DNA of 64,000 nucleotides from Chitinophaga sp. LS1 (GCF_034274695.1 NZ_CP128362.1:5396501-5460500); one strand, 5' to 3'; shown: positions 52,363 through 61,248, counted from the first letter of the stretch. Program-made: numbers and translations. The notes: a model not told the origin generated them from the sequence alone.

Positions 52363-53412
52363 ATGATGGTGTCTGAAGTGTCAATGGTTGATCAACGATT
52401 TAGCGAGCTGTGGAACCTGGTTGGTAACACGCCTATGCTAAAACTGGAATATCTGTATAAAGGCCGTCCTGGCTATATATTCGTAAAGTGTGAACACTAT
52501 AATCTGACAGGTAGTATCAAGGACCGTATGGCCCTTTATATTATGAAACAGGCCTATATGCAGGGGTTGATCAAACCAGATGATACCATTGTAGAGGCAA
52601 CCAGTGGCAATACAGGTATTTCATTTTCTGCTATTGGCCGTGCACTGGGGCATAAGGTGATCATTATGATGCCGGATTGGCTCAGCAAAGAACGGCAGGA
52701 CATTATTAAAAGTTTCGGGGCGACAGTGCGGCTGGTCAGTAAAGAGGAAGGTGGTTTTCTGGGAAGTATTAAGCTGTCAGAAGAATTACAGGAGAGCAGT
52801 GATCAATATTTCCTACCCCGTCAGTTTGAGAATGAATATAATACAGCAGCACATGCATTGAGTACCGGTCCTGAAATATGGGAACAGTTAATGCATGCCG
52901 GGTTACAACCCGATGCATTCGTGGCGGGCGTAGGTACCGGGGGCACTGTAATGGGAGTGGGCAGATACCTGAAAAGTAAGGATCCGGGTATCAGGGTGCA
53001 TCCTTTAGAGCCAGCGGAATCGCCTACTTTAAGTACAGGGCATAAAGTGGGGAATCATCGTATTCAGGGCATCTCGGATGAGTTTATTCCTGCCATTGTA
53101 CGGTTGGATGAGTTGGACGAGGTTGTACAGGCCAATGATGGAGATGCGATCATTGTGGCACAAAAGCTGGCGGCGGAACTGGGACTGGCAGTAGGTATTT
53201 CTTCCGGGGCAAATGTGATCGGGGCGATTCGTCTGAAAGAGCAGATGGGAGAAGATGCTGTCGTGGTGACACTGTTATGCGATAGCAATAAGAAATACCT
53301 GAGTACGGATCTGGTGAAACCTCAGCCTTCGCAGCCATATTATGTTGCTGAGGTAGTTAGTTTTACGGGGTTCCGTACCATTCCCCGACTGAGCGGATCA
53401 ATAATTCATTAA
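52363..53412 (+). CDS. PLP-dependent cysteine synthase-like enzyme
   Basis: 349 residues, fold type II. LVGNTPMLKLEYLYKGRPG, the PLP lysine in LTGSIKDRMALYI, the substrate loop VEATSGNTGISF, and the phosphate-binding GVGTGGTVMGVGRYL. These fit O-acetylserine sulfhydrylase or a cystathionine beta-synthase-like lyase. The C-terminal extension (about 30 residues after the fold) is not typical of CysK. Divergent from an Lrp regulator. Confidence 0.88.
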   Translation: MMVSEVSMVDQRFSELWNLVGNTPMLKLEYLYKGRPGYIFVKCEHYNLTGSIKDRMALYIMKQAYMQGLIKPDDTIVEATSGNTGISFSAIGRALGHKVIIMMPDWLSKERQDIIKSFGATVRLVSKEEGGFLGSIKLSEELQESSDQYFLPRQFENEYNTAAHALSTGPEIWEQLMHAGLQPDAFVAGVGTGGTVMGVGRYLKSKDPGIRVHPLEPAESPTLSTGHKVGNHRIQGISDEFIPAIVRLDELDEVVQANDGDAIIVAQKLAAELGLAVGISSGANVIGAIRLKEQMGEDAVVVTLLCDSNKKYLSTDLVKPQPSQPYYVAEVVSFTGFRTIPRLSGSIIH

Positions 53413-53442
53413 ACATATACCGAACCAATCATTAATTAGCAT

Positions 53443-53478
53443 AACGGTCTGCACTTTTCTAAGTAGCAGGCCGGTTTT
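53443..53478 (+). terminator. Possible terminator after cysteine synthase-like gene
   Basis: GGTCTGC / GCAGGCC arms (one G-U) and GGTTTTG after them. Confidence 0.45.
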
Positions 53479-53531
53479 GTATTTTGTAGGGGTAGCAGTA
53501 TTGACAGACAAATCGACCATCACTGAGGTTT

Positions 53532-54392
53532 TTACATCAGGTAATAACTCTCTTCCTGCACCTCCTGTACGGGCACCTCTTCGCCAATCATCTCCAGCAA
53601 ATTCATTTCAATCGTCTGACTAATCGCCGTCATAGGGGTATCTGTAGGCTTATTTTCAAAAGGATCCTGCATGATAATAGCCGTTCTCTCAATCGCAATA
53701 AACAACACCGGCACTACAAATACAATAATGATTTCCATCCATTGCGTCCTGTCTTCCAGTCCAAATGGCAGAATTGTCATTAGTACATAGATCAGAAAGT
53801 GAATCAACAGACTATAAGATTTTGGGAAAACAGTTTTTTTAATGCGTTCGCATTTACCCATGGCATCGCACAACCTGGCAATCGTGGCATCTATTTGTAC
53901 CTGCCTGTTAGGGTTCAGTTGCTGTGCAGCAGCCAGCACTTCCGCGTGTTTATTGAGCAAAAAGTTTGGCCAGTTACGGCTATCGGTATTGTATACAGAA
54001 AGATACGCCTTTACCTTTTCAGAAAAGGGTAATCCTCTTAATGATTCTGAGAGTGCATAGCACCAGATAATCTGGCGGTGTGCAAATTCATTTACCTCTT
54101 CGGGAAGAAATGTTTTTACCTGCCGGATAAGGGTCCGGCTGTCATTGACGATGGCACCCCAGATGAGTCTTGCTTCCCACCAGCGTTCATAAGATTGGGA
54201 GGTTCTGAAAGCGAGCAGGAGGGAAACGATGGTGGCGACAAGAGAGGATACTGCAAGAGGAATGGAGATGCGTTGAAGGATACCATAATGGTCCAGAGAG
54301 CCGGCGAAGATCGCGTAGAGGGCGATGGCGAGAATATCCCATTTGATGAGGTCGAGGAAGTACGAGATGGAGATCCGTTTGTTCAGTAGCAT
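53532..54392 (-). CDS. Bestrophin family anion channel
   Basis: 286 residues. Four hydrophobic segments; LAFRTSQSYERWWEARLIWGAIVNDSR is split over the second helix and is the defining bestrophin/UPF0187 block, and EDPFG-like MQDPFENKPTDTPM lies near the C-terminus. Bacterial bestrophins form pentameric ion channels, anion- or cation-selective. Monocistronic. Confidence 0.9.
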   Translation of the reverse strand: MLLNKRISISYFLDLIKWDILAIALYAIFAGSLDHYGILQRISIPLAVSSLVATIVSLLLAFRTSQSYERWWEARLIWGAIVNDSRTLIRQVKTFLPEEVNEFAHRQIIWCYALSESLRGLPFSEKVKAYLSVYNTDSRNWPNFLLNKHAEVLAAAQQLNPNRQVQIDATIARLCDAMGKCERIKKTVFPKSYSLLIHFLIYVLMTILPFGLEDRTQWMEIIIVFVVPVLFIAIERTAIIMQDPFENKPTDTPMTAISQTIEMNLLEMIGEEVPVQEVQEESYYLM

Positions 54393-54626
54393 GAAGGTTG
54401 AAACAATCAGAGTGGGAAATTGTTTAGCTGGAAAAATTATCTCTAAATTTTACTATTATTATTAAATGATTGATCTCTATGCCTAAAAGGGGGTATATAT
54501 GAAAAATTATATCCTTCCAATTTTCCGGCCTCAAAGAAAATATCTCCGAAATTGTCCTGGATTATAACGGCAATTCTACACTTTGATAACGACTACCTGA
54601 ATTCCTTAAAGCTCATTACAAAATTT

Positions 54627-54653
54627 AAAAAAAGGGGGAAATAACATTCCCCC
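54627..54653 (-). terminator. Terminator for universal stress gene
   Basis: On the minus strand GGGGGAA-TGTTAT-TTCCCCC followed by T7, 7 bases past the stop. Confidence 0.75.
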
Positions 54654-54659
54654 CCAACC

Positions 54660-55508
54660 TCATAAATGACCTGTAGGATGAGTAATAAATACCGGTCCTT
54701 TTAAATTACGTATAATATTATCAGCACTGCTGCTGTTAAAAAACCTTGACACCCTGCTGCGACCATATGCTCCAAATGTACTGATCAGCTCCGTTTTTGT
54801 ATCCAGATATGCCTGTATCGCTATATCTGCCTGACCTGTCAGAATTTTGTAAGTCACATGCGCATCATACGCTTTCAGGTACTCCTGCAATTGCGTTTTT
54901 AGCGGTATGGTTTTCTCTCCTTTTTCACAGACATATACTATCTCACAATGCCTGTTTACCAACTCAGGAAACAGCGCCGCAAATGCCTTGATCGCATACA
55001 TGGAAGAGTAAGTCCCATTATAACAAAAAGCAACGCCATTAGCGGCATTGGGCACCTCCGGCAACACCATTACCGGGCATTGCGCATGGAGAAGCATGTT
55101 TTTAACAAAACCTGTTGGATTTGTATCAAACAGGAACGGGAACGAAAGCGCTTTCCCGATAATAAGCAGATCTGCAAAACGGCTTTCTGTCACAACTTCC
55201 TCTTCTGCAATACCTTTTATTTTTTTGATAGTACAGGATAGTTCCCTTGCTTTACAATCCTGTTTCAGGGTAAGGTAATTGTCTTCAATGATCTCTTTTC
55301 TTTCAATCTCACTCTTCTTCATTGTTTCATAATATTTACCTGAAAATCCTTCAATACTACTGGCCGATAACAGCTGGCCGGCACTTTTGGTGTCTTCCAG
55401 TAGCAGCAGTGTCAGGGTATGTTCGTGTAAAGAAGTCACTGTGGCGATAACGTCCAGTTGTTTTGCTGTATAGTTGACAGCATCGATGACGGCAAGTATT
55501 TTTTTCAT
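54660..55508 (-). CDS. Universal stress protein, two-domain
   Basis: 282 residues, two UspA-like alpha/beta domains. KILAVIDAVNYTAKQLDVIATV opens the first; ADLLIIGKALSFPFL and CPVMVLPEVPNAANGVAFCYN mark the domain boundary; the second ends TELISTFGAYGRSRVSRFFNS then GPVFITHP. The G-x2-G-x9-G ATP motif is degenerate. Such tandem proteins respond to starvation, oxygen or heat stress. An hsp20 pseudogene and a palindrome lie upstream. Confidence 0.85.
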   Translation of the reverse strand: MKKILAVIDAVNYTAKQLDVIATVTSLHEHTLTLLLLEDTKSAGQLLSASSIEGFSGKYYETMKKSEIERKEIIEDNYLTLKQDCKARELSCTIKKIKGIAEEEVVTESRFADLLIIGKALSFPFLFDTNPTGFVKNMLLHAQCPVMVLPEVPNAANGVAFCYNGTYSSMYAIKAFAALFPELVNRHCEIVYVCEKGEKTIPLKTQLQEYLKAYDAHVTYKILTGQADIAIQAYLDTKTELISTFGAYGRSRVSRFFNSSSADNIIRNLKGPVFITHPTGHL

Positions 55509-55658
55509 GGCATGAAAGTTTTAAAGGCATTGATAAGAAAGATAGCAATTACGGTTACTACCTTTCTTTCATCGTTTATGATAAAAGCACTTTATTAATT
55601 AAACATGGAATTCATTTTATGATCTACCTGAAGTTAGCACAATAATGCTATTGGAATC

Positions 55659-55674
55659 AATGATAACTATCATT
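55659..55674. promoter_or_regulatory. Perfect palindrome AATGATAACTATCATT
   Basis: AATGATA-AC-TATCATT, 150 bases upstream of the universal stress gene and 141 before the hsp20 pseudogene; operator candidate of unknown factor. Confidence 0.35.
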
Positions 55675-55814
55675 TTCAGGGGTGATGTAAAGTGATGGAA
55701 ATCATTATTTACCATATCATTGATCATCGTTTTCACTATTAAACAAGGTGTACGATTCATATCGTTGACTAACCCATTACAATCCCCAATATTATTTAAA
55801 ACAGGGACGTAAGT

Positions 55815-56100
55815 ATGTCTAAGGAATTATCCAGGACAGCTCTTGTCCTGCCTGCCGGCTTCAATGAAAATTTTGAACCCTGGAAAGATTTCTTTGATTT
55901 TAATACATTATTGCTACTGTTACGGCTGTAAATATTACAGAAGAGAAAAATCAGTTTAAACTGACAGTTGCTGTACCGGGAATGGACAGAGAAGACTTTC
56001 CCCGATGTGATATCGGTGAAGCTTTAATACCATCCCGTTACCATAAGTACATTAAAAGTACATTTCTATATCAAATCGATATTGAGGTGTACATTTAGTG
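55815..56100 (+). pseudogene. Frameshifted Hsp20 small heat-shock gene
   Basis: Frame 1 (55815-55931): MSKELSRTALVLPAGFNENF then EPWKDFFDF, the start of an Hsp20 protein. It ends early in a TAA. The +1/-1 frame from 55913 continues with VTAVNITEEKNQFKLTVAVP and GMDREDF, the beginning of the alpha-crystallin domain, then is lost. The rest of the domain is absent, so the gene is dead. Confidence 0.7.
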
Positions 56101-56189
56101 GCGTATTAATACTCAATTAGTAACGGAGATATGCTATAGTTCCAACCTAAGTTGTAATATTAATGCTGTAACCTCAAAAATTGTTTGTT

Positions 56190-56729
56190 ATGGCGCTTGT
56201 TAAAGACAACATACTTCTTCAGGTTGTTCGGGGTACGCTCGGCGATCAAATCACGATTTACGAACGTAACGGGCAGATTATTATGGCGAAAAAACGCGGC
56301 CCGTCAAAGAAAAAGCCTACAAAGAAACAGCTGGAAGCCAGGTATAAAATGCAGGTAGCTGCGGCGTATGCGCGGGTGATCATCCAGGACCCGGAAATAA
56401 AGGCGTATTATAAGTCGCTGGCAGGCCCAGGACAGAATGCTTATAACATGGCCGTAAAGGATGCTTATAAGTCTCCTGAGGTGCAGAATATCCGGTTTGA
56501 AGAATCAACTGTGGTCGTGACGGCAAAAGACGAATTTAGGGTAGCAGAAGTGGATGTACGGGTAGTTGATGCTGCGGGTGACATTCTGGAAAGAGGGAAG
56601 GCGGTTTTAGGCAGGAATAGCGTAGAGTGGTATTATAAAGCAGCCAGTTTGCCGGTGGGCGGTAAGGTGATCGTTGTAGCGGTCGATTTGCCCGGGAATG
56701 AGACCGTCAGGGAGGTGAAACTGGAATAA
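56190..56729 (+). CDS. Hypothetical Bacteroidota protein
   Basis: 179 residues from MALVKDNILLQVVRGTLGDQ; a TTG three codons upstream is less likely. N-terminal VVRGTLGDQITIYERNGQII and the basic linker KKRGPSKKKPTKKQLEAR belong to a small family of Bacteroidota proteins of unknown function I have seen before without a name. The C-terminal 80 residues look like an Ig-like beta domain (VDVRVVDAAGDILERGKAVL). No signal peptide. Confidence 0.7.
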   Translation: MALVKDNILLQVVRGTLGDQITIYERNGQIIMAKKRGPSKKKPTKKQLEARYKMQVAAAYARVIIQDPEIKAYYKSLAGPGQNAYNMAVKDAYKSPEVQNIRFEESTVVVTAKDEFRVAEVDVRVVDAAGDILERGKAVLGRNSVEWYYKAASLPVGGKVIVVAVDLPGNETVREVKLE

Positions 56730-56735
56730 AAGCTC

Positions 56736-57626
56736 TTATTTTGGATTGAATTCCTTCGCACAATCTTTCAGGATCTTATTAAACGCCGTCAATGCATGTT
56801 TTCTGTAATACTTCGCAGAAAACAAAATAGTCGCATGCCTTTTAAAATCAGCATGACTGATTGGTATCGCCCTTAATGAAGGAAACCCAAATAATGAGCT
56901 ATTCATTAAAACCGTACACCAGTTTTTAGTGTCGGCCAACTGCAGGAGTGTATTGATATCATTCACTTCTATATCTATATTCAATTGAACTCCTGCTTCT
57001 GCCACTACCTTGTCAAATAATTGACGAATACTGAAACCTGCTGATGGCAAAGCCAGTGTCAGTCCCTTGATCTCAGTCAGTTTGATTTTTTTATAATCAG
57101 CCATCGGATGGCTTTCATGCGTGATCAATGATAGATGTGCTGTAAATAATCGATGTATTTCCAGTTGCCCGTCATCATTGGTTTCCATAAATGACAACAT
57201 ACAATCCACTGTACCTTTGTCCAGTTTCTGTAACAACTCGTTAGTGGATCCGAATATGATATTCACTACAACCTGAGGGTACATGCTCCTGAAAATGGGC
57301 AATGCTTTTACCAGCAATGCAGACAATCCATAAGTGCTGCCAATATTCAGTACCCCGGTTTTCAGGTCTATCAGGTCATTCAAAACCTGCTGCCCTTCCG
57401 TTGCCTGCAGCACGGTCTTATAAGCATGAGGCAAAAAGAGATTTCCTGCTTCGGTTAACCGTATCCGTTTTCCCAGTCTGTCGAATAACAAAACCCCCAG
57501 CGTATTTTCCAGCTGCTTGATCTGCTGCGAAAGGGTACTTTGTGTAATGTACAGTTCATTGGCCGCATCTGTAAAGTTTTGTAATTCGGCTGCCCGGATA
57601 AAGTATTTTAATTGCCTCAGTTCCAT
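56736..57626 (-). CDS. LysR family transcriptional regulator
   Basis: 296 residues. MELRQLKYFIRAAELQNFTDA then LYITQSTLSQQIKQLENTLG is the LysR winged helix; the remainder is the periplasmic-binding-like sensor (GVLNIGSTYGLSALLVKALP). It is divergent from the gene at 57711, and an AATCG-N7-CGATT T-N11-A box sits directly at its start, as expected for autoregulation and control of the neighbour. Confidence 0.92.
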   Translation of the reverse strand: MELRQLKYFIRAAELQNFTDAANELYITQSTLSQQIKQLENTLGVLLFDRLGKRIRLTEAGNLFLPHAYKTVLQATEGQQVLNDLIDLKTGVLNIGSTYGLSALLVKALPIFRSMYPQVVVNIIFGSTNELLQKLDKGTVDCMLSFMETNDDGQLEIHRLFTAHLSLITHESHPMADYKKIKLTEIKGLTLALPSAGFSIRQLFDKVVAEAGVQLNIDIEVNDINTLLQLADTKNWCTVLMNSSLFGFPSLRAIPISHADFKRHATILFSAKYYRKHALTAFNKILKDCAKEFNPK

Positions 57627-57643
57627 AATCGAAAGTTACGATT
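57627..57643. promoter_or_regulatory. LysR-type operator box
   Basis: AATCGAAAGTTACGATT: perfect 5-bp inverted repeat enclosing T-N11-A, immediately upstream of lysR and 68 bases from the divergent gene. Confidence 0.6.
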
Positions 57644-57710
57644 TACAAAATAGAAAAAATGAGTTTATCGGGATCATTTATTCTACGCAGCTTTGTATCA
57701 ACAAAAACGA

Positions 57711-58274
57711 ATGATCATGGAAATCACACAAACACCCGAAAATGCATTGTCTGCCTCTGTAGTAAGCGCCATTATCAATGCCCCCATTGAGAAAGTCAAT
57801 ATTGCTGACTGGTTATTAAATTTACCTGATGCGGAATATCAACGTTGTTCAATCAATCACATCGCAGCAGGCGTTTCCGCTACTTTTGACGGAACTCCGA
57901 TGTCTATTAATGTGGAAACTATTGGGAATGCGCTTGTGGTACAGCATTATGTGGCTACAGTAGCCCAACCGGATTACTGCCGTATGTTGTCTGTTTCTGA
58001 TACGATCACTGCCAGTGGAAGATCTAAGGTGCAGGTATTGTGGGAGCTTAGAGCAGAACGCATTGACGACCTTACCTGTCGATATACAAATACAATTCAT
58101 GCTACGGCTACGCCTGAATTTATGGCTTTTATAAAGGAACATGGAATTAGTCTTGCCGCAGCGGCACAGGCAAGGCAGGAGGCATCTGATGCACATAATA
58201 GGGAAGAAACACCCAATTTTGCAAAGAGTATTGAGAATAAAGCATTGTATGGACAGTATAATCTGCCTTTCTAA
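57711..58274 (+). CDS. Hypothetical protein, probable LysR target
   Basis: 187 residues from MIMEITQTPENALSASVVSA (start 57711; 57717 also possible). The first half, with PIEKVNIADWLLNLPDAEYQ and VQHYVATVAQPDYCRMLSVS, has the spacing of an SRPBCC-like lipid-binding fold, but this is a guess. The C-terminus is an Ala/Gln-rich helix. No signal peptide. Transcribed away from lysR across the T-N11-A box. Confidence 0.7.
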   Translation: MIMEITQTPENALSASVVSAIINAPIEKVNIADWLLNLPDAEYQRCSINHIAAGVSATFDGTPMSINVETIGNALVVQHYVATVAQPDYCRMLSVSDTITASGRSKVQVLWELRAERIDDLTCRYTNTIHATATPEFMAFIKEHGISLAAAAQARQEASDAHNREETPNFAKSIENKALYGQYNLPF

Positions 58275-58304
58275 TCTGGTTATTGAGTGAGCAACTAATG
58301 GCTG

Positions 58305-58372
58305 GCCATCTGCTGTACCGTTGGCACGCTGTAACTGAGAAGGCTTGCGCTGGAAAACCGGCCTTCTTATAA
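58305..58372 (-). pseudogene. Fragment of an AraC regulator gene
   Basis: 58308-58329 is identical over 22 bases to 61755-61776 inside the AraC gene at 61505, and the following 40 bases remain similar (AACTGAGAAG, CTGGAAAAC). It corresponds to the first helix of the DNA-binding domain. No frame is left. Confidence 0.6.
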
Positions 58373-58405
58373 GAGGTAATTGCTTTGCAGGAAATATCTA
58401 ACAAT

Positions 58406-58443
58406 AAATGTTTGCGGGTGAACAACTCCACCCGCAAACATTA
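58406..58443. terminator. Terminator overlapping the DUF3570 stop codon
   Basis: AATGTTTGCGGGTG / CACCCGCAAACATT, 14-bp stem, 8-base loop, overlapping the stop codon of the DUF3570 gene. Confidence 0.65.
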
Positions 58444-59634
58444 TTTAAACTTCAGATTCAACGAAACAATATTCGCCTGCAACCCATTAGTTTGCGTATA
58501 ATGCCCATACCTCAATTCCAGCATATTAAAATGCTGCCAGCCAAACACTCCATGTGGTGGTATCATACGTATTCCTGCACCAAAGAAATGACTGTCAAAA
58601 CCAGACAAATCATAATTGCTGGTATAATACTCATCCGCACTGGTATGCGCCTGATAGGCTGCAAAGTATTTCGTACCCACCTGATGATTATACCTGTAAA
58701 AAGGCGTAAGCGAATAAAATGGCGACAACTTCACAGAAGTCTCAAGACTCGCAGTATGCGCGGTGATGTTCCAGTTATCATGGTAATACCGATAATACCC
58801 CCGCAGCACTACTTTATCCCCCAGGAAATAGTTTGCCCGTATCCCTAAAGGTATTTTCAGCCTGCTATCTGGTAATTTCTCCACATGCACACTATTATCA
58901 TTGAAATACACCCTATGAAAAGGTAAGCCAAGATAACCGGATTGATAAATTACATCCATCAAAAACATCAGCTGGAACCGGGAGTTAACAATCTGTGACC
59001 ATGACACGCTGCCACTATAGGTTTTCCTCCCTGCCGTAGCGTAGTCATCATGTTCTCCATAACTGCCATCTGTTCTCAATTCAATAGGATATATCAGTTT
59101 CAGGTTATCCTGGTAGGTTTGCAGTTTAAGCGAGAATTCTCCCATTTTATTATGTGTCTTCTGTGCGAACAACAGGTTTGCACCGATAGACTGATAGTCA
59201 AATTCATGAGAGAAAGATACTCCTGCACCTAAGGTCGTCCCATTTTTATTCTCCATTTCCCAGGATACAGATGGGTAAAACCGCGTATCAGCAGATGAGG
59301 CAGAAGAAATCGTTTTAGGATCTATTTTGTCAGACGAAGCAGAGGTGTAGTGATCAATTCCCAGTTCTACATTCCAGGTATGCTTACGATCACGTTTGTC
59401 ATATTTTGAAAGTGTGACCTGTATGGAATTGGATAGATCTGTTAGGTTTTGTGTACCAATACCACCCGTCACCGCTGCATGATCACCATCCTGATGATAG
59501 TAGCTGGATATGATATTTACTTCTTCCAGTTGTAATGTCCGGTTTTTGTAGGTGCCGGAATCGGCAGGCGTTTGTGCATGCGCATACAATATACCTGCGA
59601 ACATTGCCAGTATAGCGAGGTTCAGTTTTTTCAT
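58441..59634 (-). CDS. DUF3570 outer-membrane protein
   Basis: 397 residues. Signal peptide (MKKLNLAILAMFAGILYAHA). DHAAVTGGIGTQNLTDLSNS and the alternating strands to the final SLNLKFK (terminal aromatic residue) match DUF3570 proteins, which look like outer-membrane beta-barrels. Fourth gene of the operon with thioredoxin, ApbE and DUF4266, nine bases from the DUF4266 gene. Function unknown; in this context it may be the outer-membrane partner of a flavin-dependent electron-transfer chain. Confidence 0.85.
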   Translation of the reverse strand: MKKLNLAILAMFAGILYAHAQTPADSGTYKNRTLQLEEVNIISSYYHQDGDHAAVTGGIGTQNLTDLSNSIQVTLSKYDKRDRKHTWNVELGIDHYTSASSDKIDPKTISSASSADTRFYPSVSWEMENKNGTTLGAGVSFSHEFDYQSIGANLLFAQKTHNKMGEFSLKLQTYQDNLKLIYPIELRTDGSYGEHDDYATAGRKTYSGSVSWSQIVNSRFQLMFLMDVIYQSGYLGLPFHRVYFNDNSVHVEKLPDSRLKIPLGIRANYFLGDKVVLRGYYRYYHDNWNITAHTASLETSVKLSPFYSLTPFYRYNHQVGTKYFAAYQAHTSADEYYTSNYDLSGFDSHFFGAGIRMIPPHGVFGWQHFNMLELRYGHYTQTNGLQANIVSLNLKFK

Positions 59635-59643
59635 ATAGCTTGT

Positions 59644-59868
59644 TTAGTTACAACCACATCCACCGCCGCTTTTAGCTCCATTAGCCCCGGAGGCACCTTC
59701 CCGGTAAGATTCGAAACTCAATTCTGTTTTTTCCACTTTGCGGTTGCCCAGCGTCATCTCACCATCATTCAGGCGATTCTTCTGGTATTCTTTGACGGTT
59801 GTACAAGAAGCCAGTAGGGTAGCGGTGATGCTACCCAGCACTATTAGCGTACAGGTTGTTTTAATCAT
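59644..59868 (-). CDS. DUF4266 lipoprotein with Cys-rich tail
   Basis: 74 residues. Lipobox LASC (Cys22) and TVKEYQKNRLNDGEMTLG, the signature of DUF4266; the end is GASGANGAKSGGGCGCN. EGASGAN resembles the [D/E]GxSGAT flavin-attachment motif but has Asn where Thr/Ser is needed, so attachment is not supported. The CGC tail might bind metal or exchange disulfides with the thioredoxin encoded upstream. Overlaps the ApbE stop by 4 bases. Confidence 0.85.
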   Translation of the reverse strand: MIKTTCTLIVLGSITATLLASCTTVKEYQKNRLNDGEMTLGNRKVEKTELSFESYREGASGANGAKSGGGCGCN

Positions 59869-60821
59869 TGAAGTTGGATATTATCTGAAGTAAATATTTT
59901 ATTCTGGTTGTCGATAATGATACAGGCAATCTGTTTAATCTGGTTAATCATATTCAGGCCGGCCCTGATACCCATGATCATCACGGGGGTGGCCATGGCA
60001 TCGGCTATTTCAGCATTGGTGCTGATAATGGATACACTTTTGATGCCTGTGACAGGTAGTCCTGTTTTCGGATCAATGGTATGTGAATACTTTTTCCCTT
60101 TTATGATTACATATTTTTCATAATTGCCGGAGGTAGCAATTGCCTGATCAGAGATGTTGAGATAAGAGAAGGGATGGAGTGTGCTATCTGGATCTGCAAT
60201 ACCTACGGTCCAGGGGGTGCCATCCGGTTGTGTGCCCCAGGCAGTCAGATCCCCTGCTGCATTGACGATACCGCTGTATACACCTCTCTGGCGCAACAAT
60301 TGCTTCGCGCATTCTGCGGCATACCCTTTTCCTATACCCCCAAAACCAATACGCATGCCCTTCTTTAGTAGCATGACTTCATTTGTTTCAGGGTTGACCC
60401 ATATATTCCGGTAATCGATCAGCTTAACCATTTCCCGGGCAGTATCCGGATCGGGTAATGTAGTCATTTGCTGATCGAAATTCCACAGACTTTTATCTAC
60501 AGATCCGTAACTCAGGTCAAAGGCTCCTTGTGTAATACGGGAGATTTTTGCTGCCCGCAAAATTAATTCGCAGACTTCCCTATCTACTGTTACAGGCTGG
60601 ATACCGGCATACCGGTTGATCATGGATGTCTGACTTTCTTCATTAAAGGTGGTGAGCAGGCGTTCAATACGACGTATTTCTTCAATGGCAGCATGGATGT
60701 GTGCCGAGGCTTTTTGCTCATTTTCGCATACAACCGTCAGCTCGAAACGATTGCCCATGAGTTTCAGTACCTTTCTGTATACCTTTTCTGTCAGGCATAC
60801 AACATCATTTTCCTGTAGCAT
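59865..60821 (-). CDS. apbE: ApbE family FAD:protein FMN transferase
   Basis: 318 residues from MLQENDVVCLTEKVYRKVLK; the ATG nine codons upstream is also possible, and both overlap the end of the thioredoxin gene. LMGNRFELTVVCENEQKA, GFGGIGKGYAAECAKQLL, YSGIVNAAGDLTAWG and the metal-binding NAEIADAMATPVMIMG are the ApbE blocks. The enzyme transfers FMN from FAD to a Thr/Ser of an exported protein. It has no signal peptide or lipobox, unusual since ApbE normally acts outside the cytoplasm. Confidence 0.9.
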   Translation of the reverse strand: MLQENDVVCLTEKVYRKVLKLMGNRFELTVVCENEQKASAHIHAAIEEIRRIERLLTTFNEESQTSMINRYAGIQPVTVDREVCELILRAAKISRITQGAFDLSYGSVDKSLWNFDQQMTTLPDPDTAREMVKLIDYRNIWVNPETNEVMLLKKGMRIGFGGIGKGYAAECAKQLLRQRGVYSGIVNAAGDLTAWGTQPDGTPWTVGIADPDSTLHPFSYLNISDQAIATSGNYEKYVIIKGKKYSHTIDPKTGLPVTGIKSVSIISTNAEIADAMATPVMIMGIRAGLNMINQIKQIACIIIDNQNKIFTSDNIQLQ

Positions 60822-61248
60822 GGAAGGTGTTTTTAAGCTGATCGACAAAACCTTCTGGTGTAGTATTGGGAATCCCTTCCCAGGTCTTTAATACCTTGCC
60901 ATTTTCATCGAGTAACAGTGTGTAAGGAAAATGGCCTTCTGGATTATATTTGTCCGCCAGGCTATCATTTCGCTTTTGTTGTTCCTTACTTAACTGATTC
61001 TTTTTTGAACGGGGGAAATCTGCATTAAGTAATACTAATTGCTGATCGGCAAAGGTTAGAAAGGCAGTATTATTAAAAAATTCATTTTTAAGGCGGATAC
61101 ATGGACCACACCAGTCAGATCCCGAAAAGTTTAATAGAATCAGGTGGTGATTGTTCACGGCTGTCTGTCTGGCCTTTTCAAAATCTGTTTCCCACACGGG
61201 GGTGGTAAATGTCCATAGGCATGACAATGCAATTAGCAGTACTTTCAT
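60805..61248 (-). CDS. Exported thioredoxin-like protein
   Basis: 147 residues. Signal peptide MKVLLIALSCLWTFTTPVW. LLNFSGSDWCGPCIRLKNEF carries redox cysteines 47 and 50; GHFPYTLLLDENGKVLKTWEG gives the cis-proline region. Belongs to the thioredoxin_7/DsbD-gamma-like group. First gene of the operon with ApbE, DUF4266 and DUF3570, overlapping apbE by at least 17 bases. Probably maintains thiols in the DUF4266 tail or delivers electrons. Confidence 0.88.
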   Translation of the reverse strand: MKVLLIALSCLWTFTTPVWETDFEKARQTAVNNHHLILLNFSGSDWCGPCIRLKNEFFNNTAFLTFADQQLVLLNADFPRSKKNQLSKEQQKRNDSLADKYNPEGHFPYTLLLDENGKVLKTWEGIPNTTPEGFVDQLKNTFHATGK

